The notes under the pieces were generated by a model, which saw nothing but the letters and a program-made list of their open reading frames with translations, was not told where the DNA came from and did no database searches. This document shows, piece after piece, positions 16,274 through 25,514 of a stretch of 64,000 bases of DNA. Each line of letters opens with the position of its first letter. Positions within the stretch are counted from its first letter, which is position 1. Both the position numbers and the translations under genes were made by a program. Source of the DNA: QIAW01 sp035487295. GTDB lineage: Bacteria; Acidobacteriota; Terriglobia; Terriglobales; Acidobacteriaceae. The stretch spans positions 175,639 through 239,638 of the forward strand of contig DATHMH010000001.1 in assembly GCA_035487295.1 (NCBI GenBank), written 5' to 3'.

Positions 16274-17272
16274 ATGTGGCATCGAAATCATTTTGCAAAT
16301 TTCTTCTGCGCACTCATAGTGCTGACCTCATCCGCGTTTGCCGGCATCACCGTAAGCTCCCCGGCCAATGGAGCTACAGTTCCGTCTCCGGCGCATGTCA
16401 TCGCGTCTGCCTCTTCCACGAACCCGATTGCCGCCATGCGTATCTACGTAGATAACATAAGTGTTTACCTCACCTATTCCAACCGCATTGATACTTTCAT
16501 ACCTCTTTCTTCCGGTGGACACTTTGTCGTGGTGCAATCGTGGGATTCGACCGGCTTTGTCACCAAGACCCCGCTCAACGTCACCGTGAGCGGGTCAGCG
16601 CCGCCACCACCACCACCGCCGCCGGCGCAAGCCACAGTTTTTAACAATATCGATGACATGACCGGCTGGGAGTCGTGCGACGTCTGCGCCGGTCCGGGTG
16701 GAAAAGGGCCCACCGCCACTCACTGGCAGGGGCAATTCCAAACCTCGCCTTCCGAGGATGGAGCTTCATCTCAATTCTTTCTGGGAGGCTCTACCCCTTA
16801 CTCGTCGGCGCTGTGGTGGAAGCAGCTTGGGGGCATCGACAGCGTGCGTTTCTTCAAGTATGACGTCGATTTTTTCTTCACCGACCCGAACGCTCCGCAG
16901 GCGCTGGAGTTTGACGTGAACCAGTCTGTGAACGGCAGAAAGTATATCTTCGGCACCGAGTGCGACTTTGTAGGAGCCAGACAATGGCGCGTTTGGGACT
17001 ACTACGGACAATGGCAGGCTACTGGAGTTCCATGCACGGCCATGCAGCCGAACGTCTGGCACCACCTCACATGGGAATTCGAGCGCACGCTCGACAACCA
17101 TACGCACTTCATTGCCGTAACCGTGGATGGCGTCAGACAGGTGGTGAATCGCTATTACCAACCTGGATTCTCGAGCGCTCACGAATTAAACGTAGCCTTC
17201 CAGATGGATGGCAACGTTAATATCACCCCCTATCACGTCTGGTTGGATAAGGTGAACCTGACCGTGTGGTAA
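16274..17272 (+). CDS. secreted protein with Ig-like and lectin-like (jelly-roll) domains
   Basis: A 332-residue exported protein. It begins with a signal peptide (FFCALIVLTSSAFA), then an Ig-like domain of about 90 residues (ITVSSPANGATVPSPAHVIA, THFVVVQSWDSTG-like strands), a run of eight prolines, and a C-terminal domain of about 200 residues with concanavalin/LamG-like features (FFKYDVDFFFTDPN, VWHHLTWEFERTLDNHTHFI, YHVWLDKVNLTVW). A carbohydrate-binding role on the cell surface is inferred. The ATG at 16274 puts the signal peptide at the N-terminus; the frame is open to 16199. A strong terminator follows the gene. Confidence 0.72.
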   Translation: MWHRNHFANFFCALIVLTSSAFAGITVSSPANGATVPSPAHVIASASSTNPIAAMRIYVDNISVYLTYSNRIDTFIPLSSGGHFVVVQSWDSTGFVTKTPLNVTVSGSAPPPPPPPPAQATVFNNIDDMTGWESCDVCAGPGGKGPTATHWQGQFQTSPSEDGASSQFFLGGSTPYSSALWWKQLGGIDSVRFFKYDVDFFFTDPNAPQALEFDVNQSVNGRKYIFGTECDFVGARQWRVWDYYGQWQATGVPCTAMQPNVWHHLTWEFERTLDNHTHFIAVTVDGVRQVVNRYYQPGFSSAHELNVAFQMDGNVNITPYHVWLDKVNLTVW

Positions 17273-17293
17273 TTTTGCTTCTCCCCCGAAACT

Positions 17294-17330
17294 AACAAGA
17301 GACGCGGCCCCCCTGCGTCTCTTGTTTTTC
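17294..17330 (+). terminator. rho-independent terminator
   Basis: A perfect 12-bp stem (AACAAGAGACGC at 17294-17305 with GCGTCTCTTGTT at 17315-17326), a 9-base C-rich loop and a short T-run. It ends the transcript of the Ig/lectin-like gene. Confidence 0.9.
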
Positions 17331-17802
17331 CAGCATTTTCTGCCCAGCCAAGTAGTGCGGCCCACCCCCCATTACTTTAAAGTAGTCTCATTAGCATTAA
17401 GTCTTTCAGTTTCAGCGATATGCGGTACTTATTGGAGTAGTTGAATCAGTCAAGAACAGGTACTTTGATGCAAAGGTTCCGCTACCTTTCTGGTGGCCGC
17501 TCTTGCGAGCGATTCCATCAGCGCGAGGGAAAGATCCAAGCGAAAATCCGATTTCAGCCGTGGGTGGCGCCCAGCGCCATCGGAGGTCCTTCTCCCGCTT
17601 CGCGGGCTCAGGATGACAGTGCGTGGGTTGTGCCACACAATTGTGTGGCATGCGCCAAATTTTCAAAGACCTAAAGGCGCATTTTGGAATGCGCTCATTA
17701 AAGGAAAACACACCTCAGGGAAAATGATGTGCGACAATTCTCTGAAATGCAATAGTTTGATATCTTTTCTCTCAAATAAAGCCCTTAGAATAAAGCCACA
17801 GT
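17331..17802. other. intergenic region with a 20-bp perfect palindrome
   Basis: About 470 bases without a supported gene. A perfect palindrome lies at 17631-17650 (TGCCACACAA then its complement). Around it is a segment containing CCCGCTTCGCGGG-like pairing, of the kind found as dispersed intergenic sequence in acidobacterial genomes. Confidence 0.5.
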
Positions 17803-18984
17803 ATGTTTGCCCAGCGCACGCAATGGAACCTTGCGGTCAATCGCTTCAGCCGGGCGATTGAAGAGCACCGCGCGGCCAAGAGGGAATTGCTCGACCTTTC
17901 GGCCTCGAATCCGACGGCGGTTGGGTTGAATATGGATGCGGGGCAGATACTGGACGCCTTCCAGGAGCCACGGGCGCTGGAATATCATCCCGACCCGAAA
18001 GGGATGCTCCTGGCCCGCGAGGCGGTCGCGGAATATTACCGGGAACGCGACGGCGGAAAATCTGCTCTCGATCCGGAGAAGATCATTCTCACTACCAGCA
18101 CCAGCGAGGGCTACTCTTTCGTATTTCGCCTGTTGTGCAATCCGGGAGATGAAGTTCTTGTGCCGCAGCCCAGTTATCCGCTGTTTGAATTTCTGGCCGA
18201 TCTGCAGGACGTTCGCCTGGTTCCTTACACTCTCTTTTACGATCATGGCTGGCACGTGGACTGGACTTCGGTTGATTCCGCCGTCAATGCCCGGACGCGG
18301 GCGATTATCGTGGTGCATCCCAACAACCCTACGGGGTCCTATATTCACCAGCCGGAATTCGAGACCTTGAACGCATTGTGCCTGCAGCGGAATCTGGCCC
18401 TCATTGCCGACGAGGTTTTTTTTGATTACGAGCATCTGCCGGGGACGAAAGTCTCATTCGCCCACAACCAGGGGGCGTTGACTTTTACACTCAGCGGGAT
18501 CTCCAAAATTTCATGTTTGCCGCAGATGAAACTGGCATGGATTGTGGCCGGCGGCCCGGCACAGCTGGTGCATGAAGCGGGAAGGCGGCTTGAGGTCATT
18601 GCCGATACTTATCTTTCGATGAATGCGGTGGTGCAGCTCGCCGCTCCTGTGCTCCTGGAACAGCGTCGGCGTGTGCAGCCGCAACTGGCGGCGCGCATTC
18701 GCGAAAATCTGCAGGAACTGGACACGCAGATCGCACGGCAGTCTATGGCCAGCCGGCTGCAAATCGAGGCGGGATGGTATGCGATCCTGCGCGTGCCTGC
18801 GGTCCGCTCGGATGAAGATTTGGCCATTCAGTTGTTACAGTCGCGGTCGGTGCTGGCGCATCCGGGACATTTTTATGATTTCCCCGGCGAGGGACATCTG
18901 GTCCTGAGCCTTATTACCCCGCAACCGGAATTTGCCGAAGGGGTGCGGCGAATTCTGGCGGAAATAACGGCGATCTCGGCGTAG
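17803..18984 (+). CDS. PLP-dependent aminotransferase, class I/II
   Basis: A 393-residue fold-type I aminotransferase. Visible landmarks are the N-terminal DLSASNPTAVGLN, the cofactor-binding TTSTSEGYSFVFRLL, the substrate and PLP contact VVHPNNPTGSYI, the PLP-hydroxyl Asp/Tyr region ALIADEVFFDYE, and the Schiff-base lysine in SGISKISCLPQMKLAWI. The sequence is nearest in feel to alanine/aspartate-type aminotransferases, but the exact substrate cannot be fixed. It stands alone, with 470 bases upstream and 380 downstream free of genes. Confidence 0.88.
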   Translation: MFAQRTQWNLAVNRFSRAIEEHRAAKRELLDLSASNPTAVGLNMDAGQILDAFQEPRALEYHPDPKGMLLAREAVAEYYRERDGGKSALDPEKIILTTSTSEGYSFVFRLLCNPGDEVLVPQPSYPLFEFLADLQDVRLVPYTLFYDHGWHVDWTSVDSAVNARTRAIIVVHPNNPTGSYIHQPEFETLNALCLQRNLALIADEVFFDYEHLPGTKVSFAHNQGALTFTLSGISKISCLPQMKLAWIVAGGPAQLVHEAGRRLEVIADTYLSMNAVVQLAAPVLLEQRRRVQPQLAARIRENLQELDTQIARQSMASRLQIEAGWYAILRVPAVRSDEDLAIQLLQSRSVLAHPGHFYDFPGEGHLVLSLITPQPEFAEGVRRILAEITAISA

Positions 18985-19368
18985 GATAGCCGTTACACCG
19001 GCACAGAATCCTTCGACTCGCTGTGCTCGCCGCAGGATTTCGCCAGCTGGCTCCCGCTGGCCGCCTGCCTAACCGGCCCAGCTTGACAAACTGGGGCAAT
19101 CCGATTTCGGCGGGAGTTTCGTAGTGTTTTGGGGTTTATACATCCGAAAACATTACCTTTTAATGGGTAGGCGTTCCGTGATAACTTTACCGGCATACGC
19201 AGTAATTTGCGGCTCCCCCCGCCGGGTGTGCGATAAGGCTTTTGACACGGAGTTTATGCGATTTTCTGCCTGGGCAGGTTACGGGCAGAAGGGCCCTGGA
19301 AGGGGTTGGGAGCGGGGTTCGTCAAATCAGAGTTGAACGGCCTGTGACAAGCAGCCGTGAATGGAAAC
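18985..19368. other. intergenic region, no clear features
   Basis: About 380 bases with no supported gene. A TTGACA occurs near 19239, but no matching -10 box stands at the right distance. A short inverted repeat (CCAGCTGG-like) lies near 19050. Confidence 0.4.
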
Positions 19369-20667
19369 ATGCAAGCGAACAGCGTTACACAAATCATCCA
19401 GGCATCGCGTGGAAACAATCAGCTACTGGCTGAGTTAGAAAAGTTTCGCCGCACTATCACGGTGATGTTTACGGACATCAAGGGGTCGACCGCTTATTTC
19501 GAGAAATATGGCGATGCGGCCGGCCTGATGATGGTGCATCAGTGCAATGACAGCCTGCGCCAGATCGTCGAGGGGCATGGTGGCCGGGTGGTCAAGACCA
19601 TTGGCGACGCCATCATGGCCACCTTTGAGGATTGCAAGGAATCGGTGCTGGCCTCGATCGAAATGCAGAAGGCATTGATCGGATTCAACGCGCCCAAGCC
19701 TGAGCAGGACCACGTGTTTATCCGCATCGGGTTGAATTACGGGCAGGGCATCGTCAAATCCAACGATGTCTTTGGCGACGTTGTGAATGTAGCTTCGCGG
19801 GTGGAGAGTGTGGCCGCGGCGGAGCAGATCGTGATCTCCGACTCGGTCTACGAGCAGATCAAAGACCTGAAGCTTTTTAAAACCGCCAGCCTGGGCAAAT
19901 TTTCGCTCAAAGGCAAGGAAGGCGACCGGGACCTATACGAGGTCGAATGGACCCCAAAGAAAGAAACGCGCACCCCGGTTGCGCACACTATTATGATGGA
20001 GCCTCCCAAGGCGTCGCGGGTGGTTCCGCATTTTAAGCTGCAACACATCAAAAAAGACGGCACTTCGGGTGAACTATACGAGATGAAGCAGGGACGGCTA
20101 AGCCTGGGACGCAGCCAGGGCGATCTGCAGTACGCCACCGATGGCACCCTGGCCCCGTTGCATGCCCGCTTTTATGTGGAAAATGGGCAGTTGCTGGTGG
20201 AGGACTTGAGCGATGGCAAGGGCGTGTTTGTGCGCCTGATCGCCACTTATACGCTTCAGGATGGCGATGCCGTGCTGATGGGCAAACAGCTCCTGCTCTT
20301 CCGCGAAAAATCGGAGGCGGTGGCCGCTGCTGCTGCGACCGGGACCAGCGTTGGAGACTTATCACAGATGATCCAGGAACCGGTGGCGGAATTCGTGCGG
20401 CTCACCCCGCAAGGCGTGGACAACACCCTGCGGTTTCCATTGCTGGAGCAGGAGATCACCTGGGGACGCAACAAAGGGACGTACATATTTCCGGACGACG
20501 GATTCATGAGCCGCGCGCACGCCAAGATTTATCAGCGCGGCGAAAACTATTTTCTGGAAGACTTAGGCAGCCGCAATGGAACATTTATTAAAGTGCGGGG
20601 CAAGACCCCGGTTCCGCTTGGGGCCATGGTGCTGGCCGGCGGCCAGCTTTTGAAGGTAATGCAGTAA
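19369..20667 (+). CDS. class III adenylate/guanylate cyclase with two FHA domains
   Basis: A 432-residue soluble protein. Residues about 25-205 are a class III cyclase catalytic domain with metal-binding Asp in MFTDIKGSTAYFEKYGD, the second Asp in KTIGDAIMATFED, and DVFGDVVNVASRVES. Two FHA phosphothreonine-binding modules follow: residues about 225-310 (LSLGRSQGDLQYA) and 350-432 (ITWGRNKGTYIFPDDG, MSRAHAKI, DLGSRNGTFI). It probably makes cAMP under the control of a phosphoprotein partner. The kinase gene 218 bases downstream is a natural candidate. A GTG at 19357 is an alternative start. Confidence 0.9.
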   Translation: MQANSVTQIIQASRGNNQLLAELEKFRRTITVMFTDIKGSTAYFEKYGDAAGLMMVHQCNDSLRQIVEGHGGRVVKTIGDAIMATFEDCKESVLASIEMQKALIGFNAPKPEQDHVFIRIGLNYGQGIVKSNDVFGDVVNVASRVESVAAAEQIVISDSVYEQIKDLKLFKTASLGKFSLKGKEGDRDLYEVEWTPKKETRTPVAHTIMMEPPKASRVVPHFKLQHIKKDGTSGELYEMKQGRLSLGRSQGDLQYATDGTLAPLHARFYVENGQLLVEDLSDGKGVFVRLIATYTLQDGDAVLMGKQLLLFREKSEAVAAAAATGTSVGDLSQMIQEPVAEFVRLTPQGVDNTLRFPLLEQEITWGRNKGTYIFPDDGFMSRAHAKIYQRGENYFLEDLGSRNGTFIKVRGKTPVPLGAMVLAGGQLLKVMQ

Positions 20668-20739
20668 ACGGTTTCTGAATGTGGATTTGTTAGAGCTTGT
20701 TTCAAAAATATCTTTTCGACTCGACCGTTCGACCTCAAG

Positions 20740-20800
20740 GGCTAAAGCCCGCATTCTTGCAGGCCAAGGCGGCACGACTGAAGCCGTGCCCTGACACAAA
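20740..20800. repeat. intergenic palindromic repeats
   Basis: Between the cyclase and kinase genes lie GGGCTAAAGCCC (at 20739-20750) and GGCACGACTGAAGCCGTGCC (near 20771-20790), two short inverted repeats of the type scattered in intergenic DNA of acidobacterial genomes. Confidence 0.55.
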
Positions 20801-20885
20801 ACTTTGTTTTTGAAAGAAGCTATATAAATATTGTTGGGTAAAGCGGTTGACGTAAAAGAAGTAGATATAAAAGGACCCTGGCAGG

Positions 20886-23800
20886 ATGGCGCAAAACACA
20901 CTCACGAAGATCGGCAAATACGAGGTCATTGAGATCATCGGCAAGGGCGGCATGGGCGTGGTCTACAAGGCCATGGACAACCTTATCGAGCGCCTGGTTG
21001 CCATCAAGATGATGACCGGAGGTTTTGCCGAGAATCCCGACCTGCTGAAGCGCTTCTATCGCGAAGCCAAGTCTACGGGGATGTTGCAGCATCCCAACAT
21101 CGTTATTGTTTACGAGTTGGGCGACCACGAGGGAAATCCTTACCTGGTGATGGAGTACCTGGAAGGCGATCCGCTCGACAAAATCATTGCCGCCCGGCGC
21201 GATATCTCGGTAGTAGAAAAGCTGGGCTATATGATCCAGTGCTGCAGCGGCCTGGCATTCGCCCATCAGCGCGGCATTGTGCACCGCGACATCAAGCCGG
21301 CCAACCTGATGGTGCTCAAAGACGGCAACTGCAAGCTGGTGGATTTCGGCATTGCCCGCATCGGGGATAATTCCATGACGCGCACCGGCCAGGTGGTAGG
21401 CACGATCAGCTACATGTCGCCGGAGCAGATCAACGCCCAGGTAGTGGATGGCCGGGCCGACATTTTTTCCGCCGGGGTGATGCTTTACGAACTCCTCACG
21501 GGGGTGCTGCCCTTCGATGGCAAAGACACGGCTTCGACGCTGCTTAAGATTATCCACGAAGATCCGCCGCCGCTGAAGAATTACATTCAGAACTATCCGC
21601 CGGACCTTGACGAGGTCATGAAGAAGGCCCTGGCCAAAGACCGTGAAGACCGCTACTCCACGGCCGACGATTTTGCCTTTGACCTCTCCCGCGTGCAGGA
21701 GCAGTTGAAGCGCCTCATGGTCAGCGACTACGTGGAGCGCGCCAAGACTTCGATCGCCAAGGCCGACCTGGCCAAGGCCAAAGAGATTCTGCAGCTTGTG
21801 CTGAAAGTCGATACCCAGCACGCGGTCGCCAAAGAGCTGATGCAGGAAGTGCAGCAACGCCTGCAGCGCCAGGTGCGCAATGAGCAGATCAAGCAGCTGC
21901 GCGCCAACGCCGAAGGCGCGCTTTCGCAAAAGATGTATGCCGATGCGCTCATGTATGCCGAGCAGGCGCTGACCCTCGACAAATCCAACACCGAACTGCT
22001 GAATTTGCGCGACGTGGTGGCGGCTGCCAAGCAGCGCCAGGAAAAATTACAGGCCGCCCTGCACAAGGCCGAATCGGCCCAGCAGGCAGGCGATCTGGAT
22101 AACGCGCTCAAGGCCGCCGAAGAGGCGCTTGCGCTTGATCCGGAGAATACCCAGGTCAAGGGCCTGCACACCTCCATCAGCAAAGAGGTCTCGGAAAAGA
22201 CGAAGCAAAAGCAATTGCAGAGCTTCCTGGATGAGGCCCGCAGAGACATCTCAGCGCGCAAGTTCACCGCCGCCTTTGACGTGTTGAAGAAGGCCGAGAG
22301 TATTGATGCCACCAGCGCCGAGATCGCCGCCCTGATGAAGCTGGCATCGTCGGGAAGAGAACAGGAATCCCGCCGCAAAGACCTGGAAAAATTAACCAAC
22401 GAAGTTGAAGACGCTCTTTCTCGGGAAGATTACCAGGCAGCCTGCGACAAGGTGGAGCAAGGGCTGCAAAAATTTGCCAACGATCCCGGCTTGCTCAAGC
22501 TCAAAGCGCTTACCGACAAGCAGCGCGAGGCCGGCGAGAAAAAGAAATTTGTGGAAGAGCAGATGGCCGCGGCCCGCAAACTGCTGGATGCAGGCAAGGC
22601 CGCCGAGGCAATGGCCACTCTGGAAAAGGCGTCCCAAAAAGCTCCCGCTGAGACGCGCCTGCGCTCGCTGCTGGCCATCGTGCGCGAGAGCGCCGAACAG
22701 GAAACAAATGCGAAGCGGGTAACGGACTATATCCATAAAGCCAATGAGGCGCGGCGCGGCAAGAATTACGAGGCCGCGATCAAGGTCCTGGAAACGGCGC
22801 AGATGGAAATCGAAGGATCGCCTGAAATCCAGGAATTGCTGCAGATGGTGCGCGAAGAAGCCGCTGCCTTTGCCCAGCGCAAGAAGGTAGATGCCGCTGC
22901 GGAGGAGGCCCAGCGACTGCTTACGGAAGAGGAGTATGAACAGGCGGTCGCGGTGCTGGAGGCCGCCGCCAAGCAAGCTCCTAATCATGAAGAATTGCGG
23001 GTGCTGCTGGCCGACGCCCGGCAACGCATTGAGGATTTTAATAAAAAGGTCCAGACCGCCGTCGCCAAGGCCTGCAAGCTGCTTGAGACCCGCAAGGTGG
23101 ATGAGGCGGTCACCTTCCTGGAGGCGCAGCCCAAGTCGTTTGCCCGCAAGCCGGAATTCACCGCGACTTTGGAAAAGGCCCGCACCGAACAGGACAAGAT
23201 CAAAGGACTGCGGGGAGCCCTGGAGAAAGCCAAAACTTCGCTTGATAAGAACGATTTTTCCGGCACAAGCAATATTCTTGATGCCTGCAGGAAGACCTAT
23301 GGCGATGCTCCTGAGATCAAGCAGGCCGCGGCCGAGGTCGAGGCCAAGCGTGTTGCCATGGCCAAGACGAAAGTCGACAAAGCTATCAAAGACGCGCGCA
23401 CGCTGCTGCTGGCCCGCCAATACATCGCCGCTTTGAGGGAATTGGAATCTGTGGGGGCGCTGGTTTCAGCGGCCCCTCCCGAATTGCAAAAGCAGTTTGA
23501 GACGCTGAAGAAAGATGCCAGCGCCGGAGCCGACCGGCTGCAGAAAGAAGCCGACTTGGGCAAGACCATCGTTGCCGGCTCTGAAATGCAGACCATGGTG
23601 GTAGGTTCGACCGATGTGGCCGCCGCGGCAACGGCGCGCGCGCCCCAGCCGCAGGCACAACGTGCCCCAACTACCGCGCCGCAACGTCATGTGGCGCCTC
23701 CGCCACCGAAGAAATCGCCGGTGATGGCAATCGTTCTGGTGATTGTGGTGCTGGCGGCCGCCGGCGTGGGTTATTGGTATTACAAAAACAACATGGCTGC

Positions 23801-24068
23801 TCCCCAGGCACTCACCAGCTATATCGCAGTTAACGGAGTTCCTTACGGCACAGTGAAGACACTCACCTCGAGTGACGGAAAAGTCATTCAGGTGGGTAAA
23901 GATACGCCGATTCGCATTCCCGTCAGTCCGGGTGAATACACGATCGTAGTTGACGGACCGAATGGGGAAGAGCAATCACAGAAGATCAATGTAACCGATG
24001 ATTCGCCGGGTTTGTATACCCCGGTCTTTGAGAAGATCGATGTTGAGCAGATATTGCAATCAAACTAG
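20886..24068 (+). CDS. membrane Ser/Thr protein kinase with long helical-repeat region
   Basis: A 1060-residue Hanks-type kinase. Residues 10-275 are the kinase domain: GKGGMGVVYKA, catalytic loop IVHRDIKPANLMVL, DFG, and the P+1 region GTISYMSPEQI. A very long alpha-helical stretch (about 285-890) of repeated TPR-like units (AEQALTLD, AEEALALDPENTQVK, LEKASQKAPAETRLR) follows. Then comes a low-complexity Ala/Pro/Gln linker, one transmembrane helix (VMAIVLVIVVLAAAGVGYWYY) and about 95 extracytoplasmic residues resembling a PEGA-like beta domain. It phosphorylates Ser/Thr on partners. FHA domains of the preceding cyclase and the following secreted TPR protein suggest a local signalling unit. 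Confidence 0.93.
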   Translation: MAQNTLTKIGKYEVIEIIGKGGMGVVYKAMDNLIERLVAIKMMTGGFAENPDLLKRFYREAKSTGMLQHPNIVIVYELGDHEGNPYLVMEYLEGDPLDKIIAARRDISVVEKLGYMIQCCSGLAFAHQRGIVHRDIKPANLMVLKDGNCKLVDFGIARIGDNSMTRTGQVVGTISYMSPEQINAQVVDGRADIFSAGVMLYELLTGVLPFDGKDTASTLLKIIHEDPPPLKNYIQNYPPDLDEVMKKALAKDREDRYSTADDFAFDLSRVQEQLKRLMVSDYVERAKTSIAKADLAKAKEILQLVLKVDTQHAVAKELMQEVQQRLQRQVRNEQIKQLRANAEGALSQKMYADALMYAEQALTLDKSNTELLNLRDVVAAAKQRQEKLQAALHKAESAQQAGDLDNALKAAEEALALDPENTQVKGLHTSISKEVSEKTKQKQLQSFLDEARRDISARKFTAAFDVLKKAESIDATSAEIAALMKLASSGREQESRRKDLEKLTNEVEDALSREDYQAACDKVEQGLQKFANDPGLLKLKALTDKQREAGEKKKFVEEQMAAARKLLDAGKAAEAMATLEKASQKAPAETRLRSLLAIVRESAEQETNAKRVTDYIHKANEARRGKNYEAAIKVLETAQMEIEGSPEIQELLQMVREEAAAFAQRKKVDAAAEEAQRLLTEEEYEQAVAVLEAAAKQAPNHEELRVLLADARQRIEDFNKKVQTAVAKACKLLETRKVDEAVTFLEAQPKSFARKPEFTATLEKARTEQDKIKGLRGALEKAKTSLDKNDFSGTSNILDACRKTYGDAPEIKQAAAEVEAKRVAMAKTKVDKAIKDARTLLLARQYIAALRELESVGALVSAAPPELQKQFETLKKDASAGADRLQKEADLGKTIVAGSEMQTMVVGSTDVAAAATARAPQPQAQRAPTTAPQRHVAPPPPKKSPVMAIVLVIVVLAAAGVGYWYYKNNMAAPQALTSYIAVNGVPYGTVKTLTSSDGKVIQVGKDTPIRIPVSPGEYTIVVDGPNGEEQSQKINVTDDSPGLYTPVFEKIDVEQILQSN

Positions 24069-24105
24069 CAGCGCAGCAGGTGAGCCAGACGTGTCTTGCA
24101 ATCAG

Positions 24106-25383
24106 ATGAACCGCAGCTTCCGGTATGCGCTTTGCAGCGCATTGGCGCTTGGCCTTTGCCTGCCCGCCTGGGCCAGCAAAAAAGATGACGACTACAAGGC
24201 CGCCCAGGCCGCCGCTGCCGCCGGCCAAAATGAAGATGCCATGAAGCTTTACTGCTCGGTCGCCAAAGAAGACCCCGGCTACAAAGACGCCAAGCAGAAT
24301 TGCGACAACATCAAGACCGAACTGCTGAAAGAAGAGGGACGAAACGAAGGTAGGTATTCCGATGGCGTGAAGGCATTCGACGCCGGGGACTACGATGGAG
24401 CGGAACAGAAATTCCGCAACATTCGCAGCGGGCAATATCTGGCCGATGCGCAGAATTACCTGAACGTAAAAATCCCCCAGGCGCGCAAAGATGCCGCCGC
24501 CAGAGCCGCCGCCGCGCAGAACAGCAATGATGCCGCCATGAACGCCAAGTTCGATCAGGCGGTGCAGGCTTACAACGGCAATAACTTCAGCGCAGCGCAG
24601 GCGCAGTTCGGCCAGATTTCAGGCAAGCGCCAGGGGGATGCGCAGGCTTACCTGACTAAAATCCAGCAATACAATCAGGCCATGCAGGATGGCGACAACC
24701 ACGCGAACGGCAAGGATTACAAGAGCGCGATCGATGGTTACACCCAGGCTGCCAACATCAAAGCCGATGGGCCAGGCAGTCCGCAGAGCAAGATTTCCCA
24801 AATGCGGACGCTCTTGGCGGCGGAGAGCACTCCTACGAACAATAATCCACCGGTCAATAACAACCCTCCGGTCAATCATGTTGTCGCCGCTATTGTGGAA
24901 CCCTCTCGTCCCAAACTTGATGTTGATAAGTTGATGCGAGAAGCCGAGGCTGCCAAGAAGAAAGGCGATATCGGGACCGCCAAGGGAAAATACATCGCAA
25001 TTCTGGCGGAAAACCCGGGCAACGCGGCTGCGAAAGCCGGGCTGGATTCGCTACCCAAAGATTCCAACGCGGTTGCCAGCGCCGATGCCGACAGAATGCT
25101 GGCCAATGGTATCGGCGAATTTTATAATGGCGCTTACGAAGACGCCGAGGTCCACATCAAGGACTACATTGAACTGAACGGCGCCAAGGCCGCGCTGGCT
25201 TACTTCTATCGCGCCGCCTCCAAACTGACCCGCTACTATCTGGGCGGCGAAAAACCGGACGAGAAAAAACTCTACTCCGAGGCTGAAGCCGATTTTCGTA
25301 TGGCCAAAAAGACCCCGGGGTTCAACCCTCCGGAGAAGATGGTTTCACCCAAGATCATTCAGGTGTTCAAGAGCACCAGCTAG
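24106..25383 (+). CDS. secreted TPR protein linked to the kinase gene
   Basis: A 425-residue protein with a signal peptide (YALCSALALGLCLPAWAS) and helical repeats in two blocks separated by an Asn/Pro-rich linker (TPTNNNPPVNNNPPVN). Recurrent units resemble TPRs (AAAAGQNEDAMKLYCSVAKE, AVQAYNGNNFSAAQAQFGQI, AAKAGLDSLP). It begins 37 bases after the kinase stop and shares that protein's style of repeats. A periplasmic partner of the kinase's external domain is possible. The ATG at 24106 is preferred; a GTG 15 bases upstream is also in frame. Confidence 0.8.
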   Translation: MNRSFRYALCSALALGLCLPAWASKKDDDYKAAQAAAAAGQNEDAMKLYCSVAKEDPGYKDAKQNCDNIKTELLKEEGRNEGRYSDGVKAFDAGDYDGAEQKFRNIRSGQYLADAQNYLNVKIPQARKDAAARAAAAQNSNDAAMNAKFDQAVQAYNGNNFSAAQAQFGQISGKRQGDAQAYLTKIQQYNQAMQDGDNHANGKDYKSAIDGYTQAANIKADGPGSPQSKISQMRTLLAAESTPTNNNPPVNNNPPVNHVVAAIVEPSRPKLDVDKLMREAEAAKKKGDIGTAKGKYIAILAENPGNAAAKAGLDSLPKDSNAVASADADRMLANGIGEFYNGAYEDAEVHIKDYIELNGAKAALAYFYRAASKLTRYYLGGEKPDEKKLYSEAEADFRMAKKTPGFNPPEKMVSPKIIQVFKSTS

Positions 25384-25514
25384 AGCAGTTCGTTTTTCCG
25401 TACCTGTATTGTCCCGAGGTTCCTTGGGCAAGCTCTCCAGAAGCCAAATGCGGAAGTGGTTTATTCTTCGGGTGCAAAGGGAAACCAAGATGGGTAATGA
25501 AACATTCTCTAACA

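Noticed and set aside
19239..19270. TTGACA upstream of the cyclase gene as a promoter
   Set aside because: No -10-like sequence at 16-18 bases.
20820..21929. 369-codon minus-strand frame opposite the kinase gene
   Set aside because: It is antisense to the well-supported kinase domain, has no recognisable motif, and its composition is that of a complement of a G+C-rich gene.
22392..23420. 342-codon minus-strand frame opposite the kinase repeat region
   Set aside because: It mirrors the periodic helical repeats of the real gene and has no start signal or family features.
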